A stretch of 64,000 nt of DNA from Bursaphelenchus xylophilus (GCA_904066235.2 CAJFCV020000003.1:3534001-3598000); one strand, 5' to 3'; positions 46,209 to 58,442 are shown, counted from the stretch's first letter. Translations and numbers: made by a program. The notes: generated by a model not told the origin, from the sequence alone.

Positions 46209-48295
46209 ATGAAAATATTGAGCAATGGCTGTCTTCAATACCTCTTCCAAGAAATCGCATACGCCAAACTGATCATTGCTAATGGCAGGGCGGATTTTGC
46301 AGATGCTTTTCAATTTGTGGTGCGTTTTTACATAGACACATGATGGAATCAATTTTTTAGCTCATCTCGCGTCGTTATTTCGTAGAGGTGTTTTCGAATA
46401 AAATCTACGTGTACCACCTAACCCCAGTCGATGCTGTCCTTCAGCTTGATGAGGATGAGAACAACCGAGAGAAGCAAGGATTCCTGCAGCTTCTTCAAGT
46501 GGAGTTTCGTATCCGAGGTAGGCTTTATTACAGTGTTTATATTTAAGATATTTCGTATGATTACAAAAGATTGTTTCCAGCGGCAGGTGGCTACCGAGGG
46601 ATTTGCCGGCAAAGACCGTTGATAACTCTTCTGAAGCTTGTTCAAGCAATAACCGAAGTCGAGCCCTGTAATGGCCGCGATCAATACGTCGTATCAGTTG
46701 ATGATCGGAACCTGGAACAATCTTTATACTTGATGAGAAATTTGTATGGTAAATTATTGCAAACTGATTAACTTATTTCAATCTTGTAGCCAATCGAATC
46801 CCAACAGTCTACCTTCCAAATGGAGGAAGATATGTGATGATTGAAGAGTTCTACGATACGATCTCAAACGACTTTAGTTATCATCCCCGGCGTCTATTCG
46901 GGCGGTCCAGAGCGCTGTCGTACATGGGAGCGGATGCGGATGATCCAAGGGTTTTTCAAGTCGTAACTGTCTGTGATCCGCAGGAGACTACTTGTACGTA
47001 AAGCTCGGCTTCTTTTTGGGTTTTCTGCTCGTGCTTCTATTCTATTCTTGCAGATGATCCTTTCATCTTCAACATCAAGACTGAGAAATTGTGTGTGCAT
47101 TTAAGCTCCGTTGAGGAATGCGAATGGTGGGTTGTTTTTTCGGTTATTAGGACACTTGATCATAACGAATAACTTATAAAGGCATTCCGAAAAAAGTTCC
47201 TTATTCTGGCCACAACAAAGGTACTCCGCGTACTGCGCCCAAGCTTGGGAACTAAAGTAAGGAAAAAAGGCTTCGACTTAGATCACTGACTTACTATAAT
47301 AGCCCTATAGTTGTATGGGTACCTAGGAAGACTGTGACGACTCATTTAGTTTTATACGGGGGCAATAAGTTTAGTTCCGGACATGTTTCATCGTATACAG
47401 TGTGAAATCGCAGGCTGCAGCCATTTTTGCACGGTGAGGTGGTACGTAAAAAAGAAGGTACCTCACTAACTAACTCCACTGTTTGCATTGACAACGGTGA
47501 ATTGAGCCTGCACGCCAAACTTGGGCCAATTCTGACCAGTTTCCGCAAAGTTATAAGTTGTGGCCAGAATAAGGAATTTTTACCGGCATTCCTGTATGTC
47601 CATAGTCATCATTAAATCATTACTTTAAACTACATGTCAGCCCTGAGGTGCTCTTCATTTTAGAGCAGCTTTTAAACAAAGAAAAGTTTGGTTTTTTTAT
47701 TTTGATATGCCACTTGTTGCAGCTTGCCGTATATGCCGCATCTCAAGATGCTTGAATGTGATTATGTTCCTCTCGGTGTCTTCAACAACTCTGGAATTGA
47801 TACGTATTATGAAGAACTTTCGGAAAAGTTAGCCGAGGCAGCCCCAAATTTGGAGCGGTTACATCTGTCATGTGAAGTTCATGCCTTTTGTGATGTAAGT
47901 TATTTCATGTGTTTGCTAAAAAATTTTTTTTTCCGACCTTACGACTAGCCGAAGAAGGAACTGTCCAAGCTGGACTGGCAATTCACAATTCCATAAAAGG
48001 ACTGCAATCGAAAATAAAGAAGGTCGGATGCAGTGTTGAGATTATTGTAAGGAGCAACGATGACGTGAGTAATTCATTCACGAGGGAAATTTAAATTTAG
48101 AGTGTTTTGGATGAAGTCGACGATGTTTGTGATCACTTCAGACAGAAGATTAAGGACAATTTCAAAAAAGCTGGGATCACTTCGTCCGTTGATTGGGATG
48201 AGGTGTTTTTCGATCTGTGGTCGGTAGAAGAAGGAGATCCACTGCTGGAAAAAAGTCAAGGAAGGGATAATTTTCTGATTTTTGAGGTTTTTTGA
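46209..48295 (+). CDS. tandem-family member H (possible 1-nt frameshift at exon 7)
   Basis: Exons 46209-46319, 46361-46517, 46581-46748, 46790-46993, 47054-47126, 47723-47894, about 47949-48064, 48101-48295; about 398 aa. All junctions fit the family phases except the exon 6/7 join: the only acceptor (CGACTAG before 47949) leaves exon 7 one nucleotide short, while the expected frame ('AEEGTVQAGLAIHNS') is clearly present. Either one base was lost at the acceptor (a young pseudogene or a sequencing error) or a non-standard site is used. Landmarks: 'LISRRYFVEVF', 'ANRIPTVYLPNGG', 'DDPRVF', 'LPYMPHLKMLECDYVPLG', 'EAAPNLERL'. Intron 5 carries a TIR element at 47180-47592. Confidence 0.72.
47180..47592. 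mobile_element. TIR element in intron 5 of member H
   Basis: Arms carry inverted TTCCTTATTCTGGCCACAAC (left about 47198-47219, right about 47557-47578), with outer ends GGCATTCC-like and diverged. The equivalent intron of other members is about 40-60 bp. Confidence 0.7.
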
Positions 48296-48993
48296 TTTAT
48301 TCCCGGAGCTTTAAACAATTACTTACGAATAACATGAATTTATTGACTGCCCACTTGTTGTGAAAGATTGTTTTGGCTCAGAATAAACGTTTTGTAAAAT
48401 ACTTTTACTGTTATCATTAAGTGTTTCAACCCACAAATATTTTAAATACGTTGTTATCAGTGGTCGTTCAGTGTCTGTTTATTTTAGACTTTAGCATAGA
48501 TAATTCATGTTTGTAGGAAATACATTCAGTTGCAATACTCAAGACCTTGTCATGTCTTTCTGGTCCACGTAAACTTATTATACGTCACTTTTCTGAGTAT
48601 GCTATCGCTCTATGAGAACAATATTATTTTTAATTCTGCAGTTTACCCACACCTTCCTTTTATTTTTCTTGACTGCTATTCCGCTCCAAATCAATACGTT
48701 ACCTTCTTGAGGCGTGCTGTTAACCTTTGATTATGCTGTCATTCTATGACTAGCTGTTAAAAGAATTTATTTTTAGTTTTGAGTTTAGCCACACCTTTCC
48801 CTTATCGTTTTGGTTGTTATTCCACTCCCAGTCAATTCTTTGTTTTGCAAGATTTAGAAAAAATATTGCTTTTATTGTAGATTTATCTTGTAGTATATCC
48901 ACGCATTCTCCTTATGTACCCAGCTGCCAATAGAGATCAATTGGTTTTGCTTATGTTTTATTGAAATCAAAATTAACCTTTCTTGTTTCAAAG
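48296..48993. other. intergenic H-I with duplicated promoter-proximal segment
   Basis: Two successive copies (about 48640-48710 and 48785-48850) of the block CACACCTTCC...TTATTCC..TCCAAATCAAT, which stands once directly upstream of members J (about 54090-54145) and K (about 58600-58650). It marks the shared 5' flank of the I/J/K subfamily and may hold its promoter. Confidence 0.55.
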
Positions 48994-50431
48994 ATGCCCT
49001 CTAAACTCAGCAATGGATGCGTCAGGTACCTTCTGGAATCCTTCTGCGATTATGACTCTTTGTTGACTGGGTCAAGATATCATCGCATAACCATACCGGC
49101 ATGTCACAAAATTTTTAAATAATATCCGTTTTCGTCTAGCTAATCTGTCGGCGATACTTCTTCCTGATCTTCAATGGGAGGTCGTATTCCTTTTATTTGC
49201 AGTATGCCCATGCCATCAAATTAAAAAGCCATAACAAGTATGTGTATGTTTCGGGACAAGTATGTTTTCACAGTCGAAGGAGACTTTGGATGCGCAAGGC
49301 AATTGCTAAAGGCTTTGTTCGGTAGGTGCAAAATTTATTATCATTTTACGGTTGTCGGTCTGATTGTTACGTTCATTTTATCCATGTTTAAGAGAACCGA
49401 ATCCCTGCGGAATATCGTTTGTGGGGTCCCAGTTCCGTATTCGCTGAAGAGTTCTATTGGTTGATGCAAAAGGAATTGCGGATTTTTTAATTTATTCGTA
49501 TTTTTTTATAGGATAGCTCAATTCAAAAATGGAAAAAGGTATATAGTAGTAAATTTTAAGAGGATTTTTTCTGTATATGTGCTATTCTTATGAAAGTTAT
49601 CAAACGTTACCATAAGTTACCACGAAGGTACCCTAAACATATTAGTATATTTTAAACCAATTTTTTTACATATTGTTTTGCGGCTTTATCCATTTTTGAA
49701 AATATTTTGATAAAATACGTTATATTCTATCAAAAAACAAAAAAAACCCCATTTTTGGCAAAGCGTTAAAACGCTATCCCAAAAATTCAAATTTCAGCAA
49801 ATTTTACAAATCGTGTCATATAAGAGCGAAGGAATAAGAATTTTTTCTCGAGCTCGAGAATGTTTGCTGGATTCGCTACCAATTTCAAAAAGTAGCGGAA
49901 ACCTCAAATCGCAACCTCCAAAAAAGGCGTCGGAAGCAAATCGGCCATTTTGCGACGGCGCAAAATTGGGAGGTAGCAAATCGGCCATTTTGCGACGGCG
50001 CAAAATTGGGAGGTAGCAAATCCATGGATTTGCGACGTCCCAAAATAAGCCCCGCCCCCTCAGTTTTTCAGCCATCACGTTTGGCTTTTTGACGAAAAAA
50101 CACCGTTTAGGGTGCAAAATTTAGCTTACAAATCGGACATTTACGATACTATGAAAGAAAAAAGGTCCCTCGACTCTTTAAAGCATTTATTGGAAAATAA
50201 CGTACATTTTATGAAGAATATATTTTATTTTTTCCACGATTTTGTCCAAATATGGCCGGAGAGTCAATGGATGGGGCTGAAGAACATTTGTTTTTCCACA
50301 ATGTTGTCCAGATATGGCCCAAGAGTCAATGACTGGGGTGGCAGAACATGGTCGAATATGGATCTTCCTGGAAATCAAAAGCAATATAACATTTCCTTCT
50401 CATTTTTAGAAAAAAAGACCTTCATACTTAC

Positions 50432-50533
50432 CTCATAGTGCATGTGTCTAATCCTAGCATCGAAATGGGCATAGTCTTGGGCAAAAATACGGCCGATGGG
50501 AGTGAAATTGATTCCAGGTAACAATTTCAATCT
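50432..50533 (-). pseudogene. captured exon fragment inside P8
   Basis: A 34-codon open exon on the minus strand with consensus acceptor (TTTAG) and donor (GTAAGTA); it encodes 'LPGINFTPIGRIF' then 'AQDYAHFDARIRHMHYE'. A second exon-like piece upstream (about 50580-50640) ends with a frame broken by a stop. The codon use and splice signals look like a host gene, but I do not recognise the protein. Probably a captured and decaying host fragment. Confidence 0.45.
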
Positions 50534-50849
50534 CTAAATTACCTAAAAACAAAGTAATAATACTTAAATCAAATCTTACTTCCTTTGGCAACTACCACAC
50601 GGCTTTTCCTTTGTCCGATTTCAATGTTTCTGCCTCCTTAAAAAGATTTATTAGACTCTTGCGATGAATAATGTAGAAAAAATTAGAAATCTCGTCCAAA
50701 ATCAAAAAATAATAAAAAAAACACCTTACCATGGAGTCAAAAAGCCTTGTTCCCCGCCAATTTCGTCCCCGATGGGTATGGCGATCACCTTGAGTCGGGT
50801 TGTCTTCTAATTCAGCTTCTCTGCATCTATTTGGCCAATTCAACAAAAG

Positions 50850-51660
50850 GAAAAAGAATTATGTTTTTCGCGGCCCGTGAAAACGAAATGCCACGCAGTC
50901 CGAGAACGGATTTTAGGTCCAATTTTCGTGGGATTTCTGTTCATTCGATCCGAATTAAAGGCAACCGAGGGCCGAATTCTTGGTTGGACAATTACGTAAG
51001 CTTTATTCTTGGTATGTTGTTGTTTTAGTTGAATAACAAGGATTTCCTCGGTCTTATCAAAAGAGTCTGCCGTCTTTTGGACAGTCGAACCTTTTGAAAA
51101 GCTGTTGAGGCCGATTGCAAGGCCGAATTTCAATGTTTGGACGTAGTTTATGTAAGACTTGCTCTTTTTTATTATTTTTTTAGTAATAACGACAAGGATC
51201 AGGTCAGGATGTTATGGTTTTATCAGTAAGATATGGTCCGAGCGGGATGCGTCAAATTGGAGATGTGTCTTGGTCAAACTTGAAAAGAATGGAGTGCGGG
51301 AAGATCGATGCATCGACGAGTCGTTTGGAATCGTTGAAGGCAGAATTGTCTATTGCACCCGGCGCAGAAGGCCATATGTTGGAGACCACATGAGGATAGT
51401 TATCTAATATGTGCACGAATTGGTTTCTGCCAAGAATTGGGTCTACATCGTGGGTCTACAAGATAGTAAGAAACATTTTTATTTTATTTTGTTGCTTTAG
51501 GAGAAGAATGACCGGCCCCATCAAACGCCGCGGCTACGTCTGTCTTAGCCGTTCAACCCCGCACAGCAGGTCCCAGGAACTCCCCAGCAGATCCAGGACC
51601 TCCCCGGCAGTTCCAGGGCCATGTCTCCACACGGACTTGCAGTATTGTCCATAACACCGT
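50850..51660 (+). pseudogene. captured exon-like fragments inside P8
   Basis: Several exon-like blocks with good splice signals (GTAAGC after 50996 with TTTTAG before 51030; GTAAG near 51470 with a TTTAG acceptor near 51501) and a proline/glutamine-rich tail. Frames are interrupted by stops in at least two places, so no intact product. Family not recognised. Confidence 0.35.
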
Positions 51661-52279
51661 GATTTCAATGCCGTATTCTCTGTTGTTTCATCCCTGGCCA
51701 TATCATATTTAATAGAGATGTTGTTAGTCTTTCTATTGGCCTTATGTTAAGCTTTATTATTGTTTACCTGTGTGTTCCCAAGAGGCATTTTTATTTATTT
51801 AGTTGTGAATTGGTAGCAAGAATTATTTTATACCGATTTAAATGTAAAATATCTCTATTTCCTCTCTTACGCCTTGTTATTTTTTGGATTATTTGTTTTA
51901 ATAAATTGTTATTGTCAAGAAAAATGTATGGGAGTTGTGAATAGTGCTTTATACACTCGAAATATATTCAAAACGGCAAACCGGAGCGCTAGAAAAAAAA
52001 ATTCCGCCGGAGTGGGCGGAGTCAATTTGGGAGGTCGCAAATCCACGGATTTGCTACCTCCCAATTCCGTGCCGTCGCAAAAACGCCGTTTTGCTACCTT
52101 CTCTCTCGCGGAGGAAGCGAAAACGCCGATTCGCGACAGATTTTTTTCGGAGGTCGCGAAAAGAAGGATTCGCTACCGAGACCACGTTGCAAATAGATCA
52201 TTTCGCTACTTTTTGAAATTGGTAGCGAATCCAGCAAACATTCTCGAGCTCGAGAAAAAATTCTTATTCCTTCGCTCTT

Positions 52280-52520
52280 ATATCTTTTTTTTAATAAGTC
52301 CAAAATAAAAAATTCTTTTTGCTTTCGATTAGTAACAACATTTTTAAGATTTTTGTGACAAAAAACATCAAAATCAAAAAAATTTATTTTTTTGGCATTT
52401 TTTGACCAAAAAATAAAATTCAAGATTTTGATGTCTTTTTTTCACGAAAGCCTTAAAAATGTTGTTACTAATCGAAAGCAAAAAGAATTTTTTATTTTGG
52501 ACTTATTAAAAAAAAGATAT
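52280..52520. mobile_element. small palindromic MITE nested in right arm of P8, ATAT duplication
   Basis: 52284-52516 (233 bp), inverted CTTTTTTTTAATAAGTCC ends, ATAT on both sides. The left arm of P8 at about 49810-49825 keeps the uninterrupted site with one ATAT, so insertion happened after the palindrome formed. Confidence 0.85.
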
Positions 52521-54154
52521 GACACGATTTGTAAAATTTGCTGAAATTTGAATTTTTGGGATAGCGTTTTAACGCTTTGCCAAAAATGGGGTTTTTTTTG
52601 TTTTTTGATAGAATATAACGTATTTTATCAAAATATTTTCAAAAATGGATAAAGCCGCAAAACAATATGTAAAAAAATTGGTTTAAAATATACTAATATG
52701 TTTAGGGTACTTTCGTGGTAACTTATGGTAACGTTTGATAACTTTCATAAGAATAGCACATATACAGAAAAACTCCTCTTAAAATTTACTACTATATACC
52801 TTTTTCCATTTTTGAATTGAGCTATCCTATAAAAAAATACGAATAAATTAAAAAATCCGCAATTCCTTTTGCATCAACCTATACGATCTGGTAGCCACCG
52901 ATTTTTCTTACCCTGCCCATCGCCTCCGAGGAAAGCCTTACCAGCTGGGCCATTTTACCTCGCATGACCCTCGGGTGTTTGCTGACATTAAACTAGAATA
53001 TTCTTATTTTGGTCAATGTAAGATGTCATTCAGAAATTTCCAGGTTTTTAGATGATGCTCACATTTTCCATATCAAAACCAAAAAGCTGACTATGTACTT
53101 GGATAACTTTATTTTGTACGAGTAAGTTGGCTAGTAGTGGTGCCGTATAGTGCGGACTTTTTGTCGCTGGTCGCACTTAAAATGCGGAGAAAAATCGCTG
53201 CGAGACGAGTATGTGTTATGAAATGTCAATTTTTAGCCTACCACCAATGCCTCATCTTGTAGAGTTAGAGTGTGAATTTGGAACAGTCGGACTTATGATA
53301 AACAACGGAGCTCTTGAATTTTACGGAGAAATCATTCAAAGACTGTTTGCAGCGGCGCCTAGTCTAAATAGAATTATGTTGGAATGCGGGGCTAGCGTTT
53401 TAGGGACCTTTACGGTATGTAAACCGTACTGTAGAGAAGACGTCTTTTTTAGGAGCTCAGTGAAGACAGAGTAGCCGATTTTTTCCGGGTATTGGAGTCA
53501 ACGCTGGACCTCTTTTCAAAACATTTCGAAAAAATGGATGTCAAACTCGATTTCGGTGTGAACCTCCCACATTCGCTGTTGGTAAATTGATTTCTTGATT
53601 TTATTTGTTACACAGCTTGTAAACAGCGTTACGTCGCATTTTTAGGACGAGCTTGACGCAAAGACTGAGCTTATTGCTGCAATCCCTGTTCCGATGCTGT
53701 TTGACTACCATCCGAACGATCTTCACGCCGATTATTATCTTAAAATGCTGAATGATTTGTATTACAGCAAACCGGACGTCCCAAAGCATCTGCTGAACAA
53801 AGCTATTGGGTTTGAAATTCGGTTCATGGAGGACGTTTATTTTTCGTGGGGGGATAGACTTAGAGTTAGATGAATCGTTTTTTCTTATTAAGTTGTTACT
53901 ATGCTCAGCGATGAATGCACTATGTATTTGGGAGCCTTATGTGGCTATGTACAAATCAATACCTGAAAATGTTTTTGCTTATATGATAAAGTAATCATGT
54001 GACGCGTTTCTAAGGCGTACTTTTGATTGTTTATATAGTCCCCTATGATTAACTGGTGAAAGAATATTGTTTTTAGTTTTGTAGTTTTGCCACACCTTCC
54101 TTTTTATTCCTCGTGTCTGTTATTCCAATTCAAATCATTTTTTCTTTTGCAAAG

Positions 54155-57100
54155 ATGCCTTCTAAACTCAGCAATGAATGCATCATGTACCTTCTGGAAT
54201 CCTTTTGTAGCTATGACTCTGTGGTGATGATAGAGCCGTATCATCGGATGAGCATCCCAGTATGTCATGACTCCTTTGTTTACACTTTTCTTTACCTAGC
54301 ATACGTTTTTATTCACCTTTACTTTAATTCAGCTCATCTGTCGTCGATACTTCGTCCAGATCTTTAATGGGAGGTCGTATTCGTACTGGTTGATGAGCAG
54401 TTCTATTTTTTGAGGGACCGTCACCGTGTCGAAATTCGGTTTGAACGTGCAAGTAAGAAATCGATCAAGAATCAGGGTTCAGCCGTATGAAATTCTTGAC
54501 ATCATATTGAGTTTTTACAGGACACACAACACGAGAAAATTATTTGCATAACCCGTTAATCTCATTCTTTAAATTGGTCGCAATTACACCTGAAATTGAG
54601 CCGTTACCAGGGCGAGACAAGTATGTGATCAAAGTGTATGGAGAGGTTGAATACATCAGGCCTCTTTTAAAGATATTTTTTGGTAGGGTAAACATGGTAT
54701 CTATTCTATTTCTTCCGTTTATCTGTGTTTCAGAAAATCGGATTCCAGCGCAATACGCTTTTGGTGCCTCACACGCGGCCGCCGCGGAATTCAACGATCT
54801 TGTGGCCACCGATTTTTCTTACCCTGCCCACCGGCTCTTCGGCATGCCTTATGAGTTGAGCAGTTTTACGTCGTGCGACCCTCGGGTCTCGAATTATATT
54901 GTCCCTATTGTAATCAATGTAAGACGTCTTCCAGAAACACGTATGTCTTTTAGATGCCGCACAAGTTTTTCACATAAAAACGCAGACACTGAGCTTGTAC
55001 TTGGATAACTTTATTTGGTATGACGAGTGAGTTGGCTTGGCTTCCCTATATATCATTGTTTAGTCTACCACCAATGCCTCATCTTGAGGAATTAAAGTCT
55101 GAATTTGGAAAAATCGGTCTTATGCTAATACATGACGGCGCTCTTGAATTTTACGGAAAAATCGTTCAGCGACTGCTTTCAGCAGCTCCAAACCTTAAAA
55201 GAGAGTTTTTTACAGAATGAAGCTTCTCATAACAAGGGCCGGACATTTCGAAAAAACGACCAACTTAGAATCTTTCGATATTTTGCATAGTTGTTGTATT
55301 ATGATAGCTGAACGTCAGTACGAATTTTTAGTTTCTGAAATTACCGTATACGGGGGTTACGGTAGGTACAATTTTTAGAAAGATTGGGTTCGTGTGTAAA
55401 AACCCCGAGGAGTAAAAGCACAAAACCTCGCTGTTTTACGTTTTTGACCATGGGGAACATTTTCATAATTGACAACTTTACCGTAGGATGGTGCCTTCGA
55501 CTACTTTGAAAAATACCAAGGTACCATAATGAATGTAACTTTTTTGCAGAGAACTTGTCTCAACTTTTGAAACCTCTCAAAAATACCTTGACATAGGTGT
55601 AACAACATATCAAAAATGCGCAAAAATGAAAGGGGTGGTTTTGGAGTTACGGTACTTTGAAGGCAGCCGGTACCGTATATCAAAAAATAATTTTTTCCAA
55701 AATCGGTGTAGAAGACCCGCAAAAATTGCCAAAATACGTTTTCGACCATGGCGAACATTTTTGTAATTGACACTTTTTCTGTAGGATGTCATCTTCGACT
55801 ACTTGGAAAATGACCAAGGTACCATGGTCAATATAACTTTTCGGCATTCTACTTGTCTCAACTTTTGAAACCTCTCAAAAATACTTTGACACGTATGTAA
55901 CAACATATCAAAAATACGCGAAAAAAAAGGGGTGGTTTTGGAGTTACGGTACTTTGAAGGCAGCCGGTACCGTATATCAAAAAATAATTTTTTTCAAAAT
56001 CGGTGTAGAAGAGCAGCAAATCATGCCAAAATACGTTTTCGACCATGGAGAACATTTTTGTAATTAACACTTTTTCTGTAGGATGTCATCTTCGACTACT
56101 TGGAAAATGACCAAGGTACCATGGTCAATATAACTTTTCGGCATTCTACTTGTCTCAACTTTTGAAACCTCTCAAAAATACTTTGACATGTATGTAACAA
56201 CATATCAAAAATTTAGAAAAATAAAAGGGGTGGTTTTGGAGTTATGGCACTTTGAATGTGGCCGGTACCGTACATCAAAATTTCCTTTTTTCTAAACTTG
56301 ACGTAGAAAACCCGCAAACCTTGCCAAAATACGTTTTCGACCCTCGCGAACATTTTTGTAATTGACACTTTTTTTGTAGGATGCAGTCTTCAACCGGTAT
56401 GAGAAATATCAAGATACTATGTTCAATATAACTTTTCGGCATTTTACTTGTCTCAACTTCTGAAACCTTTCAAAGACACCTTGACATATGTGTAACAACA
56501 TATCAAAAATTTAGAAAAATAAAAAGGGTGGTTTTGGAGTTATGGTACTTTTAATCTTGATCATACAGTACACCAAACTTTTGTTGTGCTGCTGACATCC
56601 GAATTTGGAAGATTCCACCGTCGTATGGCATACACGAGTCTAAACCGTGGTAATCGTTGCAAAAAAAAATAAGAAATCGCTGATCTTGCTGTTACAGTAA
56701 CCAATTATATGCGCACGATATGTTACAGTACGCTTAGGCCTAAATTTTCTGAATTTCCTAGTGAAAATAGTTTCTGAGGGTCGTGCAACATACATAAAAC
56801 ATTACATCTTGTTTTTAAAATAATCTGCGTAAAGTTTAGCCGAGAATAAATCCAGGTGTACTGTATGTCCAACATTCAAAGTGCCATAACTCCAAAACCA
56901 CCCCTTTTATTTTTCTAAATTTTTGATATGTTGTTACATACATGTCAAAGTATTTTTGAGAGGTTTCAAAAGTTGAGACAAGTAGAATGCCGAAGAGTTA
57001 CATTACACATGGTATCTGGGTCATTTTCGAAGTAGGCGAAGACTACGTCCTACAAAAAAAGTGTCAATTACAAAAATGTTCGCCATGGTCGAAAACGTAT

Positions 57101-58189
57101 TTTGGCAATTTTTGCGGGTCTTCTACACCGATTTTGGAAAAAATTATTTTTTGATATACGGTACCGGCTGCCTTCAAAGTACCGTAACTCCAAAACCACC
57201 CCTTTCATTTTCGCGCATTTTTGATATGTTGTTACACCTATGTCAAGGTATTTTTGAGAGGTTTCAAAAGTTGAGACAAGTTCTCTGCAAAAAAGTTACA
57301 TTCAATATGGTACCTTGGTATTTTTCAATGTAGTCGAAGGCAACATCCTACGGTAAAGTTGTCAATTATGAAAATGTTCCCCATGGTCAAAAACGTAAAA
57401 CAGCGAGGTTTTGTGCTTTTACTCCTCGGGGTTTTTACACACGGACCCAATCTTTGTGAAAATTGTACCTACCGTAACCCCCGTATACGGTAATTTCAGA
57501 AACTAAAAATTCGCGCTGACGTTCAGCTATGATAGTTCAACAACTATGCAAAATATCAAACGATTCTGAGTTGGTCGTTTTTTCGAAATGTCCGGGCCAT
57601 CCTTCGAGTTGTAAAAAACTCTCTTTTAATTCCGTTGCATTTATGTGCCAACCAACCATTCGTGGGAGCTTAACGGTATGAAAATTGAGTCATGACAACT
57701 AGACCTTTTATCAGGACCTCGGTGAGAACGAACTGGTCAATTTTATCCGCACGTTCGAATCGATTTTAGACATGTTTTCGAAGAGTTTTAAAAAGATGGA
57801 TATCCGCTTTGACTTGGTCGTAGAGGTCCCGGGTTTGTTGGCGGTGAGGCAACCTTTCTTTTATCTTCTTGCAATGCCTTTTGCATTATTCAAAGTGCGG
57901 TATATACCGTTTTTAGGAGGATCTGTTCGCAAAAGTTAGACAACTGGCTGAAGTCCCAATTCCTTCGCTCTTTTACTACACTGACTTCAACATCAAGAAT
58001 CCTCATGTCGACTATTACCTTAAATTACTTGATGATTTGTATTACAGCAAGCCCGACGTACCAAAATATCTGCTGCACAAAACGATTCGTTTTGCAGTTA
58101 CCTTCGCGTCCGACGAAGATTTCTTGAATGGACGCAGACGTATTTTTTATCCTGATTACGGCTTGGGAAATATTTATGAGTTTCTTTAA
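54155..58189 (+). pseudogene. tandem-family member J: frameshifts and split exon 6
   Basis: Exons 54155-54259, 54333-54452, 54521-54682, 54734-54918, 54954-55026, 55064-55198 plus 57630-57675 (exon 6 split by a 2.4-kb element), 57715-57843, 57917-58189. Exon 2 is one nucleotide short of the family phase: the frame shifts after 'NGRSY' and then continues as 'VLVDEQFYFLRDRHRVEI'. Exon 4 is also out of phase near its end after 'DPRV', with about 10 nt missing. The two halves of exon 6 rejoin exactly in frame when one TTAA is removed. Exons 7-8 are open. Dead gene with at least three lesions. Sister of I and K. Confidence 0.84.
55195..57629. mobile_element. palindromic element P7 (2.4 kb) in exon 6 of member J, TTAA duplication
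   Basis: 55199-57625 with inverted AAGAGAGTTTTTTAC ends, bounded by TTAA (TA alone cannot be excluded). Arms are built from tandem units of about 297 bp (starts near 55501, 55798, 56095, 56392 on the left; fewer units inverted on the right up to about 57360), so the arms differ in length. Common words: CATATCAAAAATGCGCAAAA, AAAATACGTTTTCGACCATG. TTAA duplication is the hallmark of piggyBac-type transposition; no transposase present. Confidence 0.88.
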
Positions 58190-58433
58190 CAACCTTAATG
58201 TCTATGAATGTATAATTTCTATATTTTTCATAAACAATTAAAAGTTTCGCGGTATTGAAAAAAGTGTTTTGAAGTTTTAGCTTCAAGCGGTTGGTTTTCC
58301 AGCTACTTATTTAGTGTTTGCGGTCAACGATATCGAATATGTGAGGCGCAACGACCGAGCTTCGAGGATTTTCGCACGAGGAACGGCCTACATTTATTCA
58401 AATTTGATTGTACTTTTCTGCGTGGGGCTTTCC

Positions 58434-58442
58434 TATAAAAGG
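58434..58442 (+). promoter_or_regulatory. TATA-like box upstream of member K
   Basis: TATAAAAGG about 220 bp before the ATG at 58660; an intron in the 5' leader would be needed, or the leader is long. Motif only. Confidence 0.35.

Larger units (their letters stand above)
49455..52883. mobile_element. palindromic element P8 (3.4 kb) in exon 4 of member I, carrying gene fragments
   Basis: 49457-52881, inverted GGTTGATGCAAAAGGAATTG ends, flanked by TA. Arms about 49457-50050 and 52005-52881; the right arm has an extra 233-bp insertion. Between the arms lies about 1.95 kb of unique sequence with exon-like fragments on both strands. Near the inner arm ends are repeated GCGACGGCGCAAAATTGGGA words. 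No transposase frame recognised. Confidence 0.87.
48994..53873 (+). pseudogene. tandem-family member I: exon 2/3 deletion and split exon 4
   Basis: Parts: exon 1 48994-49098; a fused exon 49140-49321 in which the exon 2 start ('LICRRYFFLIFNGRSY') runs, out of frame, into the end of exon 3 ('RDKYVFTVEG'), so about 100 nt plus intron 2 are missing; exon 4 split as 49393-49456 and 52884-53017 by a 3.4-kb element; exons 5-8 at 53052-53121, 53237-53414, 53453-53581, 53646-53873. Exon 1 ends in a GC donor (CCG then GCATGT) where siblings J and K have GT. The two halves of exon 4 rejoin to the exact family length and phase once one TA is removed. Exons 5-8 are open. Non-functional as it stands. Closest to J and K. 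Confidence 0.82.
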
